Part shown: positions 7,159 to 13,788 of the stretch, one piece after another
Numbering within the stretch: position 1 is the stretch's first letter
Layout of the letters: every line of letters begins with the position of its first letter
DNA from: a virus
Strand: one strand, 5' to 3'
IMG/VR virus record: IMGVR_UViG_3300032560_000859
Location: 1-23,287 of that record
Length of the DNA: 23,287 nt
The notes under the pieces: generated by a model
Seen by the model: only the letters and a program-made list of their open reading frames with translations
Told to the model about the DNA's origin: nothing
Database searches by the model: none
Made by a program: the position numbers and the translations under genes

Positions 7159-7431
7159 ATGACAGAACACACAATAACTGTTGACGTATATGCACACTGG
7201 GGTAATCAAGCTCCTCGATATCGTGTATATGTTGATAACAATCTGTTAACCGAACGTGATTTTATTTGGCCCGGTAGTACAATGTTTGCGAGAGAACGTA
7301 TTGTAGTTAATCTAGATCCAGGCACACACTCAGTGAAAATTGAACAAATAGGTAATAGTGGAACTATACAAGCAAAGAATGTCCTAGTCGACGATATTGC
7401 AAGTTCTCTAGACTTTGTTATACCCGAATAA
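7159..7431 (+). CDS. Small beta-rich protein, paralogue of the 5683 gene product, 90 aa
   Basis: The gene starts one base after the previous stop. Its entire length follows the first half of the 149-residue protein at 5683-6132: strand-forming T-I-T-V-D-V-Y-A-H-W, then A-P-R-Y-R-V-Y-V-D-N-N, a central loop, and G-T-H-S-V-K-I-E-Q-I with a final V-L-V-D-D-I. This is the pattern of a small beta-sandwich like the CBM36/60 carbohydrate-binding modules. No signal peptide is present. Function is unknown; binding of glycans or a role as a small virion decoration protein is inferred from the fold pattern and the neighbouring glycosyltransferase. Confidence 0.75.
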   Translation: MTEHTITVDVYAHWGNQAPRYRVYVDNNLLTERDFIWPGSTMFARERIVVNLDPGTHSVKIEQIGNSGTIQAKNVLVDDIASSLDFVIPE

Positions 7432-7434
7432 ATA
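7427..7434 (+). promoter_or_regulatory. Late promoter-like motif AATAAATA
   Basis: AATAAATA overlaps the stop of the preceding gene, 20 bases before ATG 7455. A start near 7440 would give a 15-base leader holding a weak ribosome site (CGGA, 7444-7447). The position repeats the pattern seen at 1567, 4546 and 6133. Confidence 0.42.
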
Positions 7435-7454
7435 TACTAACAACGGAAATATAT

Positions 7455-7640
7455 ATGAAAAGCTCAGATTTTATTAAAGAAGACGCATCTGCTGGTGCAA
7501 CAGGCGCTAGTAGCGTATCTGCGGTTATGACAGAATTAGGCGGCTCTACCAAAGAGATCGTTAAACGTCAGCACAATTATACAAATCAACGCACTCCGGG
7601 TGGTATTGTTAAAGGCGTTAAGTCGTCAAAGGTTAAGTAA
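7455..7640 (+). CDS. Small protein with capsid-targeting-like N-terminus, 61 aa
   Basis: The product begins M-K-S-S-D-F-I-K-E-D-A, nearly the arrangement of the T4 internal-protein capsid-targeting peptide (M-K-T-Y-Q-E-F-I-A-E-A), with a predicted cut after Glu9. What follows is Ser/Ala/Gly-rich and then basic (K-E-I-V-K-R-Q-H-N-Y, ending K-G-V-K-S-S-K-V-K), suitable for a small DNA-associated internal head protein. Its stop and the next start overlap (TAATG at 7638-7642). I know no named homologue; the internal-head role is inferred from the N-terminus, size and charge. Confidence 0.75.
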   Translation: MKSSDFIKEDASAGATGASSVSAVMTELGGSTKEIVKRQHNYTNQRTPGGIVKGVKSSKVK

Positions 7641-8413
7641 TGGATAATAATTTCTCAGACATTCTAGGTATTTTTAAGAAGCTAAACGAAGGCTCTATGA
7701 AAGAGCTAATGTGGAAAGACGCTGAGCGTATGTCCCGCGAGCAATTCTGCGAAAAATGGGGTAAAGATCACGGCGATTTTTGGGATAGCATCTCTGGAGA
7801 TTTAGACGAAGGTACTATGTCCAGTGCAGAAAAGCACAGCAAAGGTCCTAAGTTTACTGGTTACTGGAAAGGTACAGATGCACGTACTCCAGGTAACAAG
7901 ATGGTTGGCGGATGCGAAGAAGGTGTAGAAGAACAGAACATGGGACCTGGTACAGGCGGTATGGAAGAATGTACATTGGAAGATAAACTACGTGCTCGTT
8001 GGGCAAAAACCAAACGTGAACAAGGTGTCGATGAAGCATTTGGTGGAAATAATCCTGGACAGGCTCCGGCTGCAACAACTCCAGGTGCCGCTCCTGCGGT
8101 TGCACCTAATGCCCCACCTGATATGAATTCCGCTGATGCAAAGAAAATTAAACAAAGTTTGCAAGGTTTAAAAAATAAGATTCCTGGAATCAATGTTGAT
8201 AAAGCAACACAGGCACTAACTAAAACCGATGCCGATCAAAAGTTAGCAACAAACGATAATGCTGCTATTGCAACAGGTCTTGCTCCAGCACTGGCTGATA
8301 TTGCTAAGAACCCACAACTTGCTAGTAAACTTAAAGACTTAGTTAGCCAGGGTCAAAAATCTGATATGGCAGCACAACAGGCAACAGCACAACAACAGGG
8401 TGGAGCACAGTAA
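7640..8413 (+). CDS. Mosaic low-complexity protein with repeated L/V-x-E-G/A sites, 257 aa
   Basis: The start ATG 7640 overlaps the previous stop. The first 60 residues form a helical part with L-N-E-G (15-18) and L-D-E-G (55-58), both fitting the (L/I)-x-E|(G/A) prohead protease consensus. A Gly-rich middle follows, then E-Q-G-V-D-E-A-F-G-G (127-136), a near-copy of the repeated motif in the next protein. An Ala/Pro-rich linker (about 138-160) leads to a helical C-terminal domain of about 80 residues and an Ala/Gln-rich tail. No enzyme motif is seen. I infer a head-internal or scaffold-like component that is cut during maturation. The next gene begins with a TAATG overlap at 8413. Confidence 0.75.
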   Translation: MDNNFSDILGIFKKLNEGSMKELMWKDAERMSREQFCEKWGKDHGDFWDSISGDLDEGTMSSAEKHSKGPKFTGYWKGTDARTPGNKMVGGCEEGVEEQNMGPGTGGMEECTLEDKLRARWAKTKREQGVDEAFGGNNPGQAPAATTPGAAPAVAPNAPPDMNSADAKKIKQSLQGLKNKIPGINVDKATQALTKTDADQKLATNDNAAIATGLAPALADIAKNPQLASKLKDLVSQGQKSDMAAQQATAQQQGGAQ

Positions 8414-10797
8414 TGTTCTTAGATGATATTGTTGGACGTATGTCCGTTGAAGAAGCTAAAAAATCTGTAACAGAATCTCCTGTTGAAAAAGGACGCAAGG
8501 TATTCCCTGGTATGCACGATCCTGCACCAGAAGGAACTTTTGCACACGATCAAGCAAAAAGAACAGTAAGCATGCCGGTAGGTCACAAACCAGGTTGGGC
8601 ATTAGATCCTGTAACAAAATTAAAATTAAAACAACAACGCCGTGCTCGTAATCGTGTTGGTGTAGATGAATCTACATCAGGTATTTGCAAAGTATGTGGA
8701 CAAACTCCTTGCAACTGCACACACATTGTTTCTGAAAACGCATGGAACGATGGTACAAACTCATGGACAAGCGAACACGATCAGTGGACTAAAGAATCGG
8801 TAGAAACCATTGTTCCATTAACCGGTGTTGATGAAGATGGCATGATTGGTCCAGATTCAACAAGTCCTATACACGGTGGTATGAATGAACAGCGGTTAAG
8901 TGTGGGTGATCCTGTTATTGTTACAGCACCAAATGCTTTCAAAGGTAAGACTGGTGAAATCTCAGAGTTTAGTCCAAGTGGCAAGTTTGTTATTGTAAAT
9001 CTTTATAACCATGGTGAACATAGTATGCACCTAAGTGACGTTGAGTACAATCAATATGCTGACGAAGAAGATGAAGGTGTTGAAGAAGGGTTTGATGATG
9101 CTGGCCCAGTTGCTGGCGCTATTACACGTCGTATATTACAACAACGTTTAGACTTATTAAAACAATACGGTCCTGAGCTAGTTGGTGCCGCTGTTGATAA
9201 CGTTGCTGACTATGTTGGCGATGTTGAAGAAATTGGTAGCAGTGATGTTAGTGCTTGGGTAGCACAGGTTGAACGTATGCTTGAAGAAAACCCACCGGAG
9301 GCCTTTGCTGAAGGCTGGCAAGACTTCAATAAGGTAGAGCCATATGCTGTTTGTTTAGCTGGCAAGCCTGTTAAGAAGTTTGACTACTATGAAGAAGCTC
9401 GCAAGTTCCACGACAACTGGAAGAAGAAGTTATATGCTCAAGGCGACAAAGAAAAGGCAGACAAGATTACATTGATGCCGTTGAATCTTGATGAGGAGCA
9501 AAAGCCAGGGTTTGGTGAGTTCCCACCAAAGCAGGAAATTACAATTCTTCCTCCTAAAAAATTAAAGTCAGGCGAGACCTATCAGGACCGCAACAAGTAT
9601 TGGCAATCACAGGGTCAGGCTCCTATTTACAAAACAAACGAAGTAACTAATCGTCACTTTGGTCCTAAAGGTGCTGGCACAGAATTAGCACGTCAGATTC
9701 GTGCCGAGTTAGCAAGCACACAACCACGTAAAGGTACACCAGTTCCAGCCAAAGAATTTGCAAAAGGTATTGAAAAAGATTTACAAAAAGCAATGGCTAA
9801 GCCTAAAATTCAAGTTAAAAAGAACAAAGGTGTGGCGGAAGGTCATGCAGACCAACAACGCAAGATCTTTAAGAAAAACGGCAAACCAGTGGGCGAAGTT
9901 GGTATTGACCGCGAGTCAAGCCCTGGTGCTGGTCAGTGGTATATGAAGTGCTATGCTCGTAATATAGATTTAGCAGGTTACGACTCATATGAAGAAGCTG
10001 TAGCAGAATTAAAGCATTGTATGAAGCAAGGGGTGGCGGAGGCTGTTCCGGTTATATCCGGTGGGGTTGATCCTAAAATTCAGTTCTTACAGCCAACGAT
10101 ACAGTTTGCTGAAAAACACGGATATAAAGTAACAATTAATCCAAATCCCAATGGCAAACTATTTGCAAAGTTGGTTAATAAACAAATTGAACATACTGTT
10201 CGTATAGGGTTTAGTCGTGGTCGAGACCCGGGTACTAAACTTGAAGCTGAGATGACAGACGATTGGGACAGTCAAACTTGGGCGTGGTCAGCAAGAGAAT
10301 TGGCACAAGATTTCAAAGAGTTTTATCGAGATGCACTTAGAGACAGCCCTGTCCAAGGACAGCAAGGTGTGGCGGAAGGCTTCTTTGGTGATATAAAACA
10401 ATCCTTTGCTATTGGTATGGTAGATAAACTTAAAAAAGCAATACCGGCACAATATCATAAACATTATGATTTTGATTCTGTTAAATCTCCAGGTGATACT
10501 AAAGCTATAGTAGCTCGAGCAAGAGCCGCAGGGCATTTGAAAGAACAAGGTGTAGCAGAGGCTGAAACAGATTACTCCAAACGTCGTCAACGTGAGCGTG
10601 ATGTTGATGCTGGTAAGCCAGTTAGCCGTCAACCAAAAAACCCACAAACTGACTACGCTAAAAAACGTGCTCAACAGAAGAAAGAATTAGAGTTAGGCGA
10701 AAGTACAAACTATTGGACTAAACTACAGAGTGAACGTAATACAAAAATTGCTAGTTTAGTAAACGAATTATCGGAAAGTGTTAACAAAACAAAATGA
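8413..10797 (+). CDS. Large modular protein with repeated GVAE(G/A) motifs, putative processed polyprotein, 794 aa
   Basis: This protein looks like a string of small unrelated modules. In order: a basic lead; a four-cysteine cluster (C92, C95, C100, C102) that may bind zinc; a KOW/SH3-like part (about 161-215); a helical segment (about 230-290); two segments with G-K-P-V and a Tyr/Glu-Glu-Ala helix (about 302-365 and 480-535); and a basic C-terminus with two T-D-Y-(S/A)-K-(R/K)-R units. Seams carry G-V-A-E-(G/A) at 473-477, 540-544, 652-656 and 713-717, with G-V-E-E-G at 222-226 and G-V-D-E-S at 83-87. They fit a T4-type prohead protease site. L-S-E-S near the C-terminus resembles the N-terminal leader of neighbouring proteins. 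No catalytic motif is visible. A head-internal polyprotein is my inference. Confidence 0.82.
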   Translation: MFLDDIVGRMSVEEAKKSVTESPVEKGRKVFPGMHDPAPEGTFAHDQAKRTVSMPVGHKPGWALDPVTKLKLKQQRRARNRVGVDESTSGICKVCGQTPCNCTHIVSENAWNDGTNSWTSEHDQWTKESVETIVPLTGVDEDGMIGPDSTSPIHGGMNEQRLSVGDPVIVTAPNAFKGKTGEISEFSPSGKFVIVNLYNHGEHSMHLSDVEYNQYADEEDEGVEEGFDDAGPVAGAITRRILQQRLDLLKQYGPELVGAAVDNVADYVGDVEEIGSSDVSAWVAQVERMLEENPPEAFAEGWQDFNKVEPYAVCLAGKPVKKFDYYEEARKFHDNWKKKLYAQGDKEKADKITLMPLNLDEEQKPGFGEFPPKQEITILPPKKLKSGETYQDRNKYWQSQGQAPIYKTNEVTNRHFGPKGAGTELARQIRAELASTQPRKGTPVPAKEFAKGIEKDLQKAMAKPKIQVKKNKGVAEGHADQQRKIFKKNGKPVGEVGIDRESSPGAGQWYMKCYARNIDLAGYDSYEEAVAELKHCMKQGVAEAVPVISGGVDPKIQFLQPTIQFAEKHGYKVTINPNPNGKLFAKLVNKQIEHTVRIGFSRGRDPGTKLEAEMTDDWDSQTWAWSARELAQDFKEFYRDALRDSPVQGQQGVAEGFFGDIKQSFAIGMVDKLKKAIPAQYHKHYDFDSVKSPGDTKAIVARARAAGHLKEQGVAEAETDYSKRRQRERDVDAGKPVSRQPKNPQTDYAKKRAQQKKELELGESTNYWTKLQSERNTKIASLVNELSESVNKTK
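9829..9843 (+). repeat. GVAEG seam repeat, copy 1
   Basis: The DNA ggtgtggcggaaggt encodes G-V-A-E-G at residues 473-477. The first 14 bases are identical to copy 3 at 10366-10380, and the GTG GCG codon pair contrasts with the GTT/GTA and GCT/GCA common nearby. Confidence 0.7.
10030..10044 (+). repeat. GVAEA seam repeat, copy 2
   Basis: The DNA ggggtggcggaggct encodes G-V-A-E-A at residues 540-544, again with GTG GCG, preceded by caa as in copies 3 and 4. Confidence 0.7.
10366..10380 (+). repeat. GVAEG seam repeat, copy 3
   Basis: The DNA ggtgtggcggaaggc encodes G-V-A-E-G at residues 652-656 and is preceded by cagcaa. It differs from copy 1 only in the last base. Confidence 0.7.
10549..10563 (+). 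repeat. GVAEA seam repeat, copy 4
   Basis: The DNA ggtgtagcagaggct encodes G-V-A-E-A at residues 713-717, preceded by gaacaa. The same gaacaaggtgt occurs at the G-V-D-E-A site of the previous gene (8018-8028). Confidence 0.65.
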
Positions 10798-11231
10798 ACG
10801 AACAATTACTTAAAGCCGCTAAGATTGGGTTTGCAAGCCAATACACTTTCTATTTGAAAGCGGCTTTCTTTCATTGGAATGTGGAAGGTATTAACTTCCA
10901 AGAACTACACGCATTGTTTGATACAATCAACTCTGAAGTGTATGGCGCCATTGATCCGTTTGCTGAAAAGATTCGTGCTCTTGGTGCGTATGCTCCTGGG
11001 AGTAACAGTCGCTTTAGTGTACTGAGTCAAATTGACGATGAAACGAGTGTAGTGCCAGCAGAACAAATGGTCGCTGAGCTATTGCAAGATAGTGATAATA
11101 TGGTTACTATTTTAAAGAAGGTTTACGATGTTGCTGAAGCAGAAGGAGAACATGGTTTCTCCAACTTCCTAGCAGAACGCATGGATGCTTTCCGTAAGCA
11201 CAGTTGGATGTTAAGGGCCACAAGCAAATGA
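10794..11231 (+). CDS. dps: Dps-like miniferritin, 145 aa
   Basis: Dps proteins form 12-subunit shells that oxidise and store iron using peroxide and can shield DNA. This four-helix protein has the family hallmark F-F-H-W-N-V-E-G followed by L-H-x-x-F-D and D-x-x-A-E-K-I-R-A-L-G. The ferroxidase ligands are all present with family spacing: H27, H39, D43, D54 and E58, equivalent to H31, H43, D47, D58 and E62 of Listeria Dps. Length is at the short end of the family because the N-terminal DNA-binding tail is nearly absent. The start overlaps the previous stop (ATGA), so translation is coupled to the mosaic protein. It lacks the targeting-like leader of its neighbours. Protection of phage DNA or the infected cell from oxidative damage is likely. 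Confidence 0.88.
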   Translation: MNEQLLKAAKIGFASQYTFYLKAAFFHWNVEGINFQELHALFDTINSEVYGAIDPFAEKIRALGAYAPGSNSRFSVLSQIDDETSVVPAEQMVAELLQDSDNMVTILKKVYDVAEAEGEHGFSNFLAERMDAFRKHSWMLRATSK

Positions 11232-11638
11232 AAATAAACGAAATTATTACAGAAGATAGCCCGGCCGCTGACGGTAAAAAATTAGCACCAGACCAGTTTG
11301 CTGGCATTAAAGGACTTAAATCCTTGCCAGCATTGAGTATGAACAAGAGTAACGGTTCATTCTACCAACAATATCGATTTGGGCTTGCACTAGCTGGCGC
11401 ACCAGAAATTACAACTCCAGCAGCTGGCGCACTTAGTGGCGACCCAGTAATGACTACCTATACACAAGCAGAACAAGATATGATCGATTTTGCATTCAAA
11501 CAATTAGGGTTAGATCCACATGGCGGCGACCCAGAAAGTCAACTTAATTTAACCGATGACGACAGCAAAGAATCGCCTACTATTAATCGTTCTAGTACAA
11601 CACGCAAAGTTGGTGCTATTGCACTTAAGAAAAAATGA
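11228..11638 (+). CDS. Protein with capsid-targeting-like N-terminus, unknown function, 136 aa
   Basis: The start is ATG 11228, in an ATGA overlap with the dps stop; a start 24 bases upstream is possible but would extend into dps and lose the conserved leader. The product begins M-K-I-N-E-I-I-T-E-D-S, matching the leader type seen at 7455 and 11635, with a predicted cut after Glu9. The remainder is Ala/Gly/Pro-rich with a helical stretch (about 88-105, Q-A-E-Q-D-M-I-D-F-A-F-K-Q-L-G) and a basic end (K-V-G-A-I-A-L-K-K-K). Small size, leader and basic tail suggest an internal head protein. No named family recognised. Confidence 0.78.
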   Translation: MKINEIITEDSPAADGKKLAPDQFAGIKGLKSLPALSMNKSNGSFYQQYRFGLALAGAPEITTPAAGALSGDPVMTTYTQAEQDMIDFAFKQLGLDPHGGDPESQLNLTDDDSKESPTINRSSTTRKVGAIALKKK

Positions 11639-12342
11639 AAATAACAGAGATCATTGTTGAAACCGCAACTTGGCAGAAAAAATCTGGCAAGAATAAGAAC
11701 GGCGGCTTAAACAAGAAGGGCGTTGCTAGTTATCGCAAAGAACATCCTGGTAGCAAATTGCAAACAGCAGTAACTACTAAACCTAGTAAACTTAAAAAAG
11801 GGTCAAAGTCTTCCAAGCGTCGTAAGAGTTTCTGTGCTCGTATGAAGGGCATGAAGAAACACAATACGTCGGCTAAGACTAAGAACGATCCAAACAGTCG
11901 TATCAATAAATCATTACGTAAATGGAATTGCGAATCCGTAGAAGAATTGCAAGACATGTTAATGATTGCAGAATCAAAAATATTTGAAATTATGTATGAG
12001 TCACACGAAAACGATTTTGTTAAATCATTTTTGCCGTTTGCCAAAGAGCATTTAGGAATCAATACATTACCTGTAATTAAAGTAGTCGACCGTGTGCCAG
12101 GCGCAGACGGGACTACATTTGGTTGTTTTAGTCCAGACGACGGTTGCATCTATCTAGTGACAAAAGGACGCCATCCAAAAGATGCGTTACGTACACTAGC
12201 ACACGAACTTGTACACTACAAACAAGCATGTGAAGATCAATTGGATGATACAAGTGGCGAAACTGGCAGTGAAGAAGAAAATGAAGCCAATGCTGAAGCT
12301 GGCATTATTATGCGTAACTTTAGTCAAGCAAATCCAGAATGA
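11635..12342 (+). CDS. DUF6321-like basic domain fused to HExxH zinc metallopeptidase-like domain, 235 aa
   Basis: Three parts are visible. Residues 1-9 are the leader M-K-I-T-E-I-I-V-E. Residues 13-100 are a very basic Gly/Lys/Ser-rich domain (K-S-G-K-N-K-N-G-G-L, K-S-F-C-A-R-M-K-G-M, D-P-N-S-R-I-N-K-S-L-R-K-W-N-C), a set widespread in aquatic T4-like phages that I associate with DUF6321. Residues 125-235 form a zincin-like domain with H190-E-L-V-H194, the zinc-binding and catalytic HExxH motif, followed by an acidic stretch (E-E-E-N-E-A-N-A-E) that may give the third ligand. It would hydrolyse peptide bonds; the substrate is unknown. The start overlaps the previous stop (ATGA). The combination suggests a DNA- or head-associated peptidase. 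Confidence 0.82.
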   Translation: MKITEIIVETATWQKKSGKNKNGGLNKKGVASYRKEHPGSKLQTAVTTKPSKLKKGSKSSKRRKSFCARMKGMKKHNTSAKTKNDPNSRINKSLRKWNCESVEELQDMLMIAESKIFEIMYESHENDFVKSFLPFAKEHLGINTLPVIKVVDRVPGADGTTFGCFSPDDGCIYLVTKGRHPKDALRTLAHELVHYKQACEDQLDDTSGETGSEEENEANAEAGIIMRNFSQANPE

Positions 12343-12419
12343 ACGACTACCCAGTTTGGCCAGAACAAGCAGAAGGCGACGATAGTGATTATAAACGAAA
12401 TCCTTACAGCCCAGTCTGA
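12339..12419 (+). CDS. Possible 26-residue ORF overlapping the deaminase start
   Basis: ATG 12339 forms the same ATGA overlap with the preceding stop that is used by the genes at 10794, 11228 and 11635. It encodes MNDYPVWPEQAEGDD followed by 11 more residues and stops at 12419, in a different frame from the deaminase that starts within it at 12385. It may be a coupling ORF that brings ribosomes to the GTG start, or just chance. No ribosome site of its own is seen. Confidence 0.3.
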   Translation: MNDYPVWPEQAEGDDSDYKRNPYSPV

Positions 12420-12921
12420 TCCCCAAGAAGAATTAGATAGTATACTTGCACGTTGCTGTGAAATGGTTCTTGACGGCCAAGAGTCCGATTCAGAGTTTTA
12501 TGGTATGGTCGGAGCTTGTGTAGTGTATCCAGATGGTCGACGCATATATGGTGTTAACTATGCGACCGAAGATGGGCGCCGAGTACATGCCGAGCGTGCC
12601 GCATTAGAACGTTGTACCGATGCTGATGCTGATTGTATTATAGTAACCACATTAAGTCCTTGCAATCGTCCAATGGATGAACGCTCAGGCGAAAGCTGTG
12701 AAGATCTAATTGCTCATAGCGGCATTAAACACGTTTATTGCGGTTACAAAGACCCCACACAAGAAGAAGATACAAGTACAGAAACAAGTAATCCAAAACT
12801 TAAAGAACTATGCAAAAAACTTGCCGACACATTCTTAGATGAGGATTGTTGGAAAAATTACAAACAAGTTGGTATGAAGAAAAAAGGTGACCATATGGTC
12901 CCTAACTGTATACCAAAATAA
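12385..12921 (+). CDS. CMP/dCMP-type zinc deaminase with phage-specific C-terminal tail, 178 aa
   Basis: Cytidine/deoxycytidylate-type deaminases convert a cytosine-like base to uracil using a zinc-bound water. The zinc site is visible: H68-A-E70 (E70 the proton shuttle) and S-P-C93 with a second cysteine at C105. The gap of 11 residues between the cysteines is longer than the two of most members and closer to the RibD arrangement, so the substrate could be dCMP, a free nucleoside or something different. From about residue 140 a tail (D-C-W-K-N-Y-K-Q-V-G-M-K-K-K-G, M-V-P-N-C) forms a separate small module. The start is GTG 12385, behind AGAAGG; the resulting M-I-I-N-E-I-L-T resembles the leader of the neighbouring proteins. 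It may supply thymidylate synthesis or edit another nucleotide. Confidence 0.82.
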   Translation: MIINEILTAQSDPQEELDSILARCCEMVLDGQESDSEFYGMVGACVVYPDGRRIYGVNYATEDGRRVHAERAALERCTDADADCIIVTTLSPCNRPMDERSGESCEDLIAHSGIKHVYCGYKDPTQEEDTSTETSNPKLKELCKKLADTFLDEDCWKNYKQVGMKKKGDHMVPNCIPK

Positions 12922-12942
12922 GAGATTCACCTTAGGATCCGT

Positions 12943-13725
12943 TTAATTACGGTGTGAATGGGCTCGCCGCTGCCCTTCGAATATATGGAAGTCGTGCTCC
13001 GGAATGTATTTGGAAAAAGCGGTTTTACATTCCTTGTGATATCGAGCAAAGTTTCTGATATCAACTTCTACCTTACAACATAAACAACTAACCCGAGATG
13101 GGGCTGTACCTTTATTGTGAGCAGGTTGACCTTTTCTAGCAATTGATATATTTTTAGCGGCCCGTTCTCTTGCTTCAGCCGATTGCCCTTTAGTTGAGAA
13201 TCCTTTTCTATTTTTAACATCTACGCGAAGATATTCTATATATTCTTTGCTACGTTCATACTTTCCCATATTACCACGGGATAGTTGTCCAGTGCTATAC
13301 TTTAACTCTCGTTCTTTAATAGATTGTTTTATTTGATCTAATCTCTCGGCATCTGTTATTTTTATACCTTTTAAAGGCGACGGAACGTTACGTCTTGCAT
13401 CGGATGATTTTAATCTCAGAGATTCATACCAATGGCTGTTTAATTTATAACGGAGTTGATTATTCGACGTTGTAGCAAACATAAATGCCGCCTTTGCCAT
13501 TTTCATTTTATTTTCGCCTTTGGTCATTTTAGTAAGGAGTAAATGACATATAAAATGTTCTCGAGCAGTTAGTTTAACTAAATTATTTTTTGAATTACTG
13601 CCACCTAAACTTTTTGGTATAATATGGTGACGTTCTGTGTATACTTCTTTTGATAAAACTCTTGATTGTGCGTTAGAAATGATGCTATAATAGAATTTGG
13701 TATATTTGTTGTTGATAAATATCAT
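12943..13725 (-). CDS. HNH homing endonuclease, free-standing, 260 aa
   Basis: This reverse-strand gene encodes a DNase of the HNH homing type, which cuts a cognate site and spreads its own gene by repair. The HNH core is near the N-terminus: E-R-H-H-I-I-P-K-S-L-G-G, N-N-L-V-K-L-T, then A-R-E-H-F-I-C-H. A DNA-recognition region follows, with a NUMOD3-like repeat (A-R-E-R-A-A-K-N-I-S-I-A-R-K-G, about 185-205). Near the C-terminus C-L-C-C with a downstream H-K-E-C (about 217-235) looks like a zinc finger. Its start has a ribosome site AAGGAA (13735-13740). It stands against the direction of its neighbours, between the deaminase and dsbA, and is more AT-rich than they are, as expected of a mobile gene. 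No intron is seen around it. Confidence 0.9.
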   Translation of the reverse strand: MIFINNKYTKFYYSIISNAQSRVLSKEVYTERHHIIPKSLGGSNSKNNLVKLTAREHFICHLLLTKMTKGENKMKMAKAAFMFATTSNNQLRYKLNSHWYESLRLKSSDARRNVPSPLKGIKITDAERLDQIKQSIKERELKYSTGQLSRGNMGKYERSKEYIEYLRVDVKNRKGFSTKGQSAEARERAAKNISIARKGQPAHNKGTAPSRVSCLCCKVEVDIRNFARYHKECKTAFSKYIPEHDFHIFEGQRRAHSHRN

Positions 13726-13753
13726 TGCTGATAGTTCCTTATAAACTGTTAGA

Positions 13754-13783
13754 GTAGTTGGATATCCCCATATCGCGAACTAC
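13754..13783 (-). promoter_or_regulatory. Hairpin at the 5' end of the HNH mRNA
   Basis: On the reverse strand GTAGTT pairs with AACTAC, and inside it GATAT pairs with ATATC around a GGGG loop, with a small internal bulge. The hairpin begins exactly where a late transcript from the motif at 13789-13796 would start (about 13783), and ends about 30 bases before the HNH start codon. Confidence 0.6.
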
Positions 13784-13788
13784 ACTAA

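Noticed and set aside
12925-12959. ATTCAC/GTGAAT inverted repeat as a bidirectional terminator between the deaminase and HNH genes
   Set aside because: Only six pairs, a 23-base loop and no T-run on either strand; it also enters the HNH coding end.
13714-13721. GATAAATA on the forward strand inside the HNH gene start
   Set aside because: It lies in the coding sequence for the first HNH residues and no forward gene starts within 130 bases.
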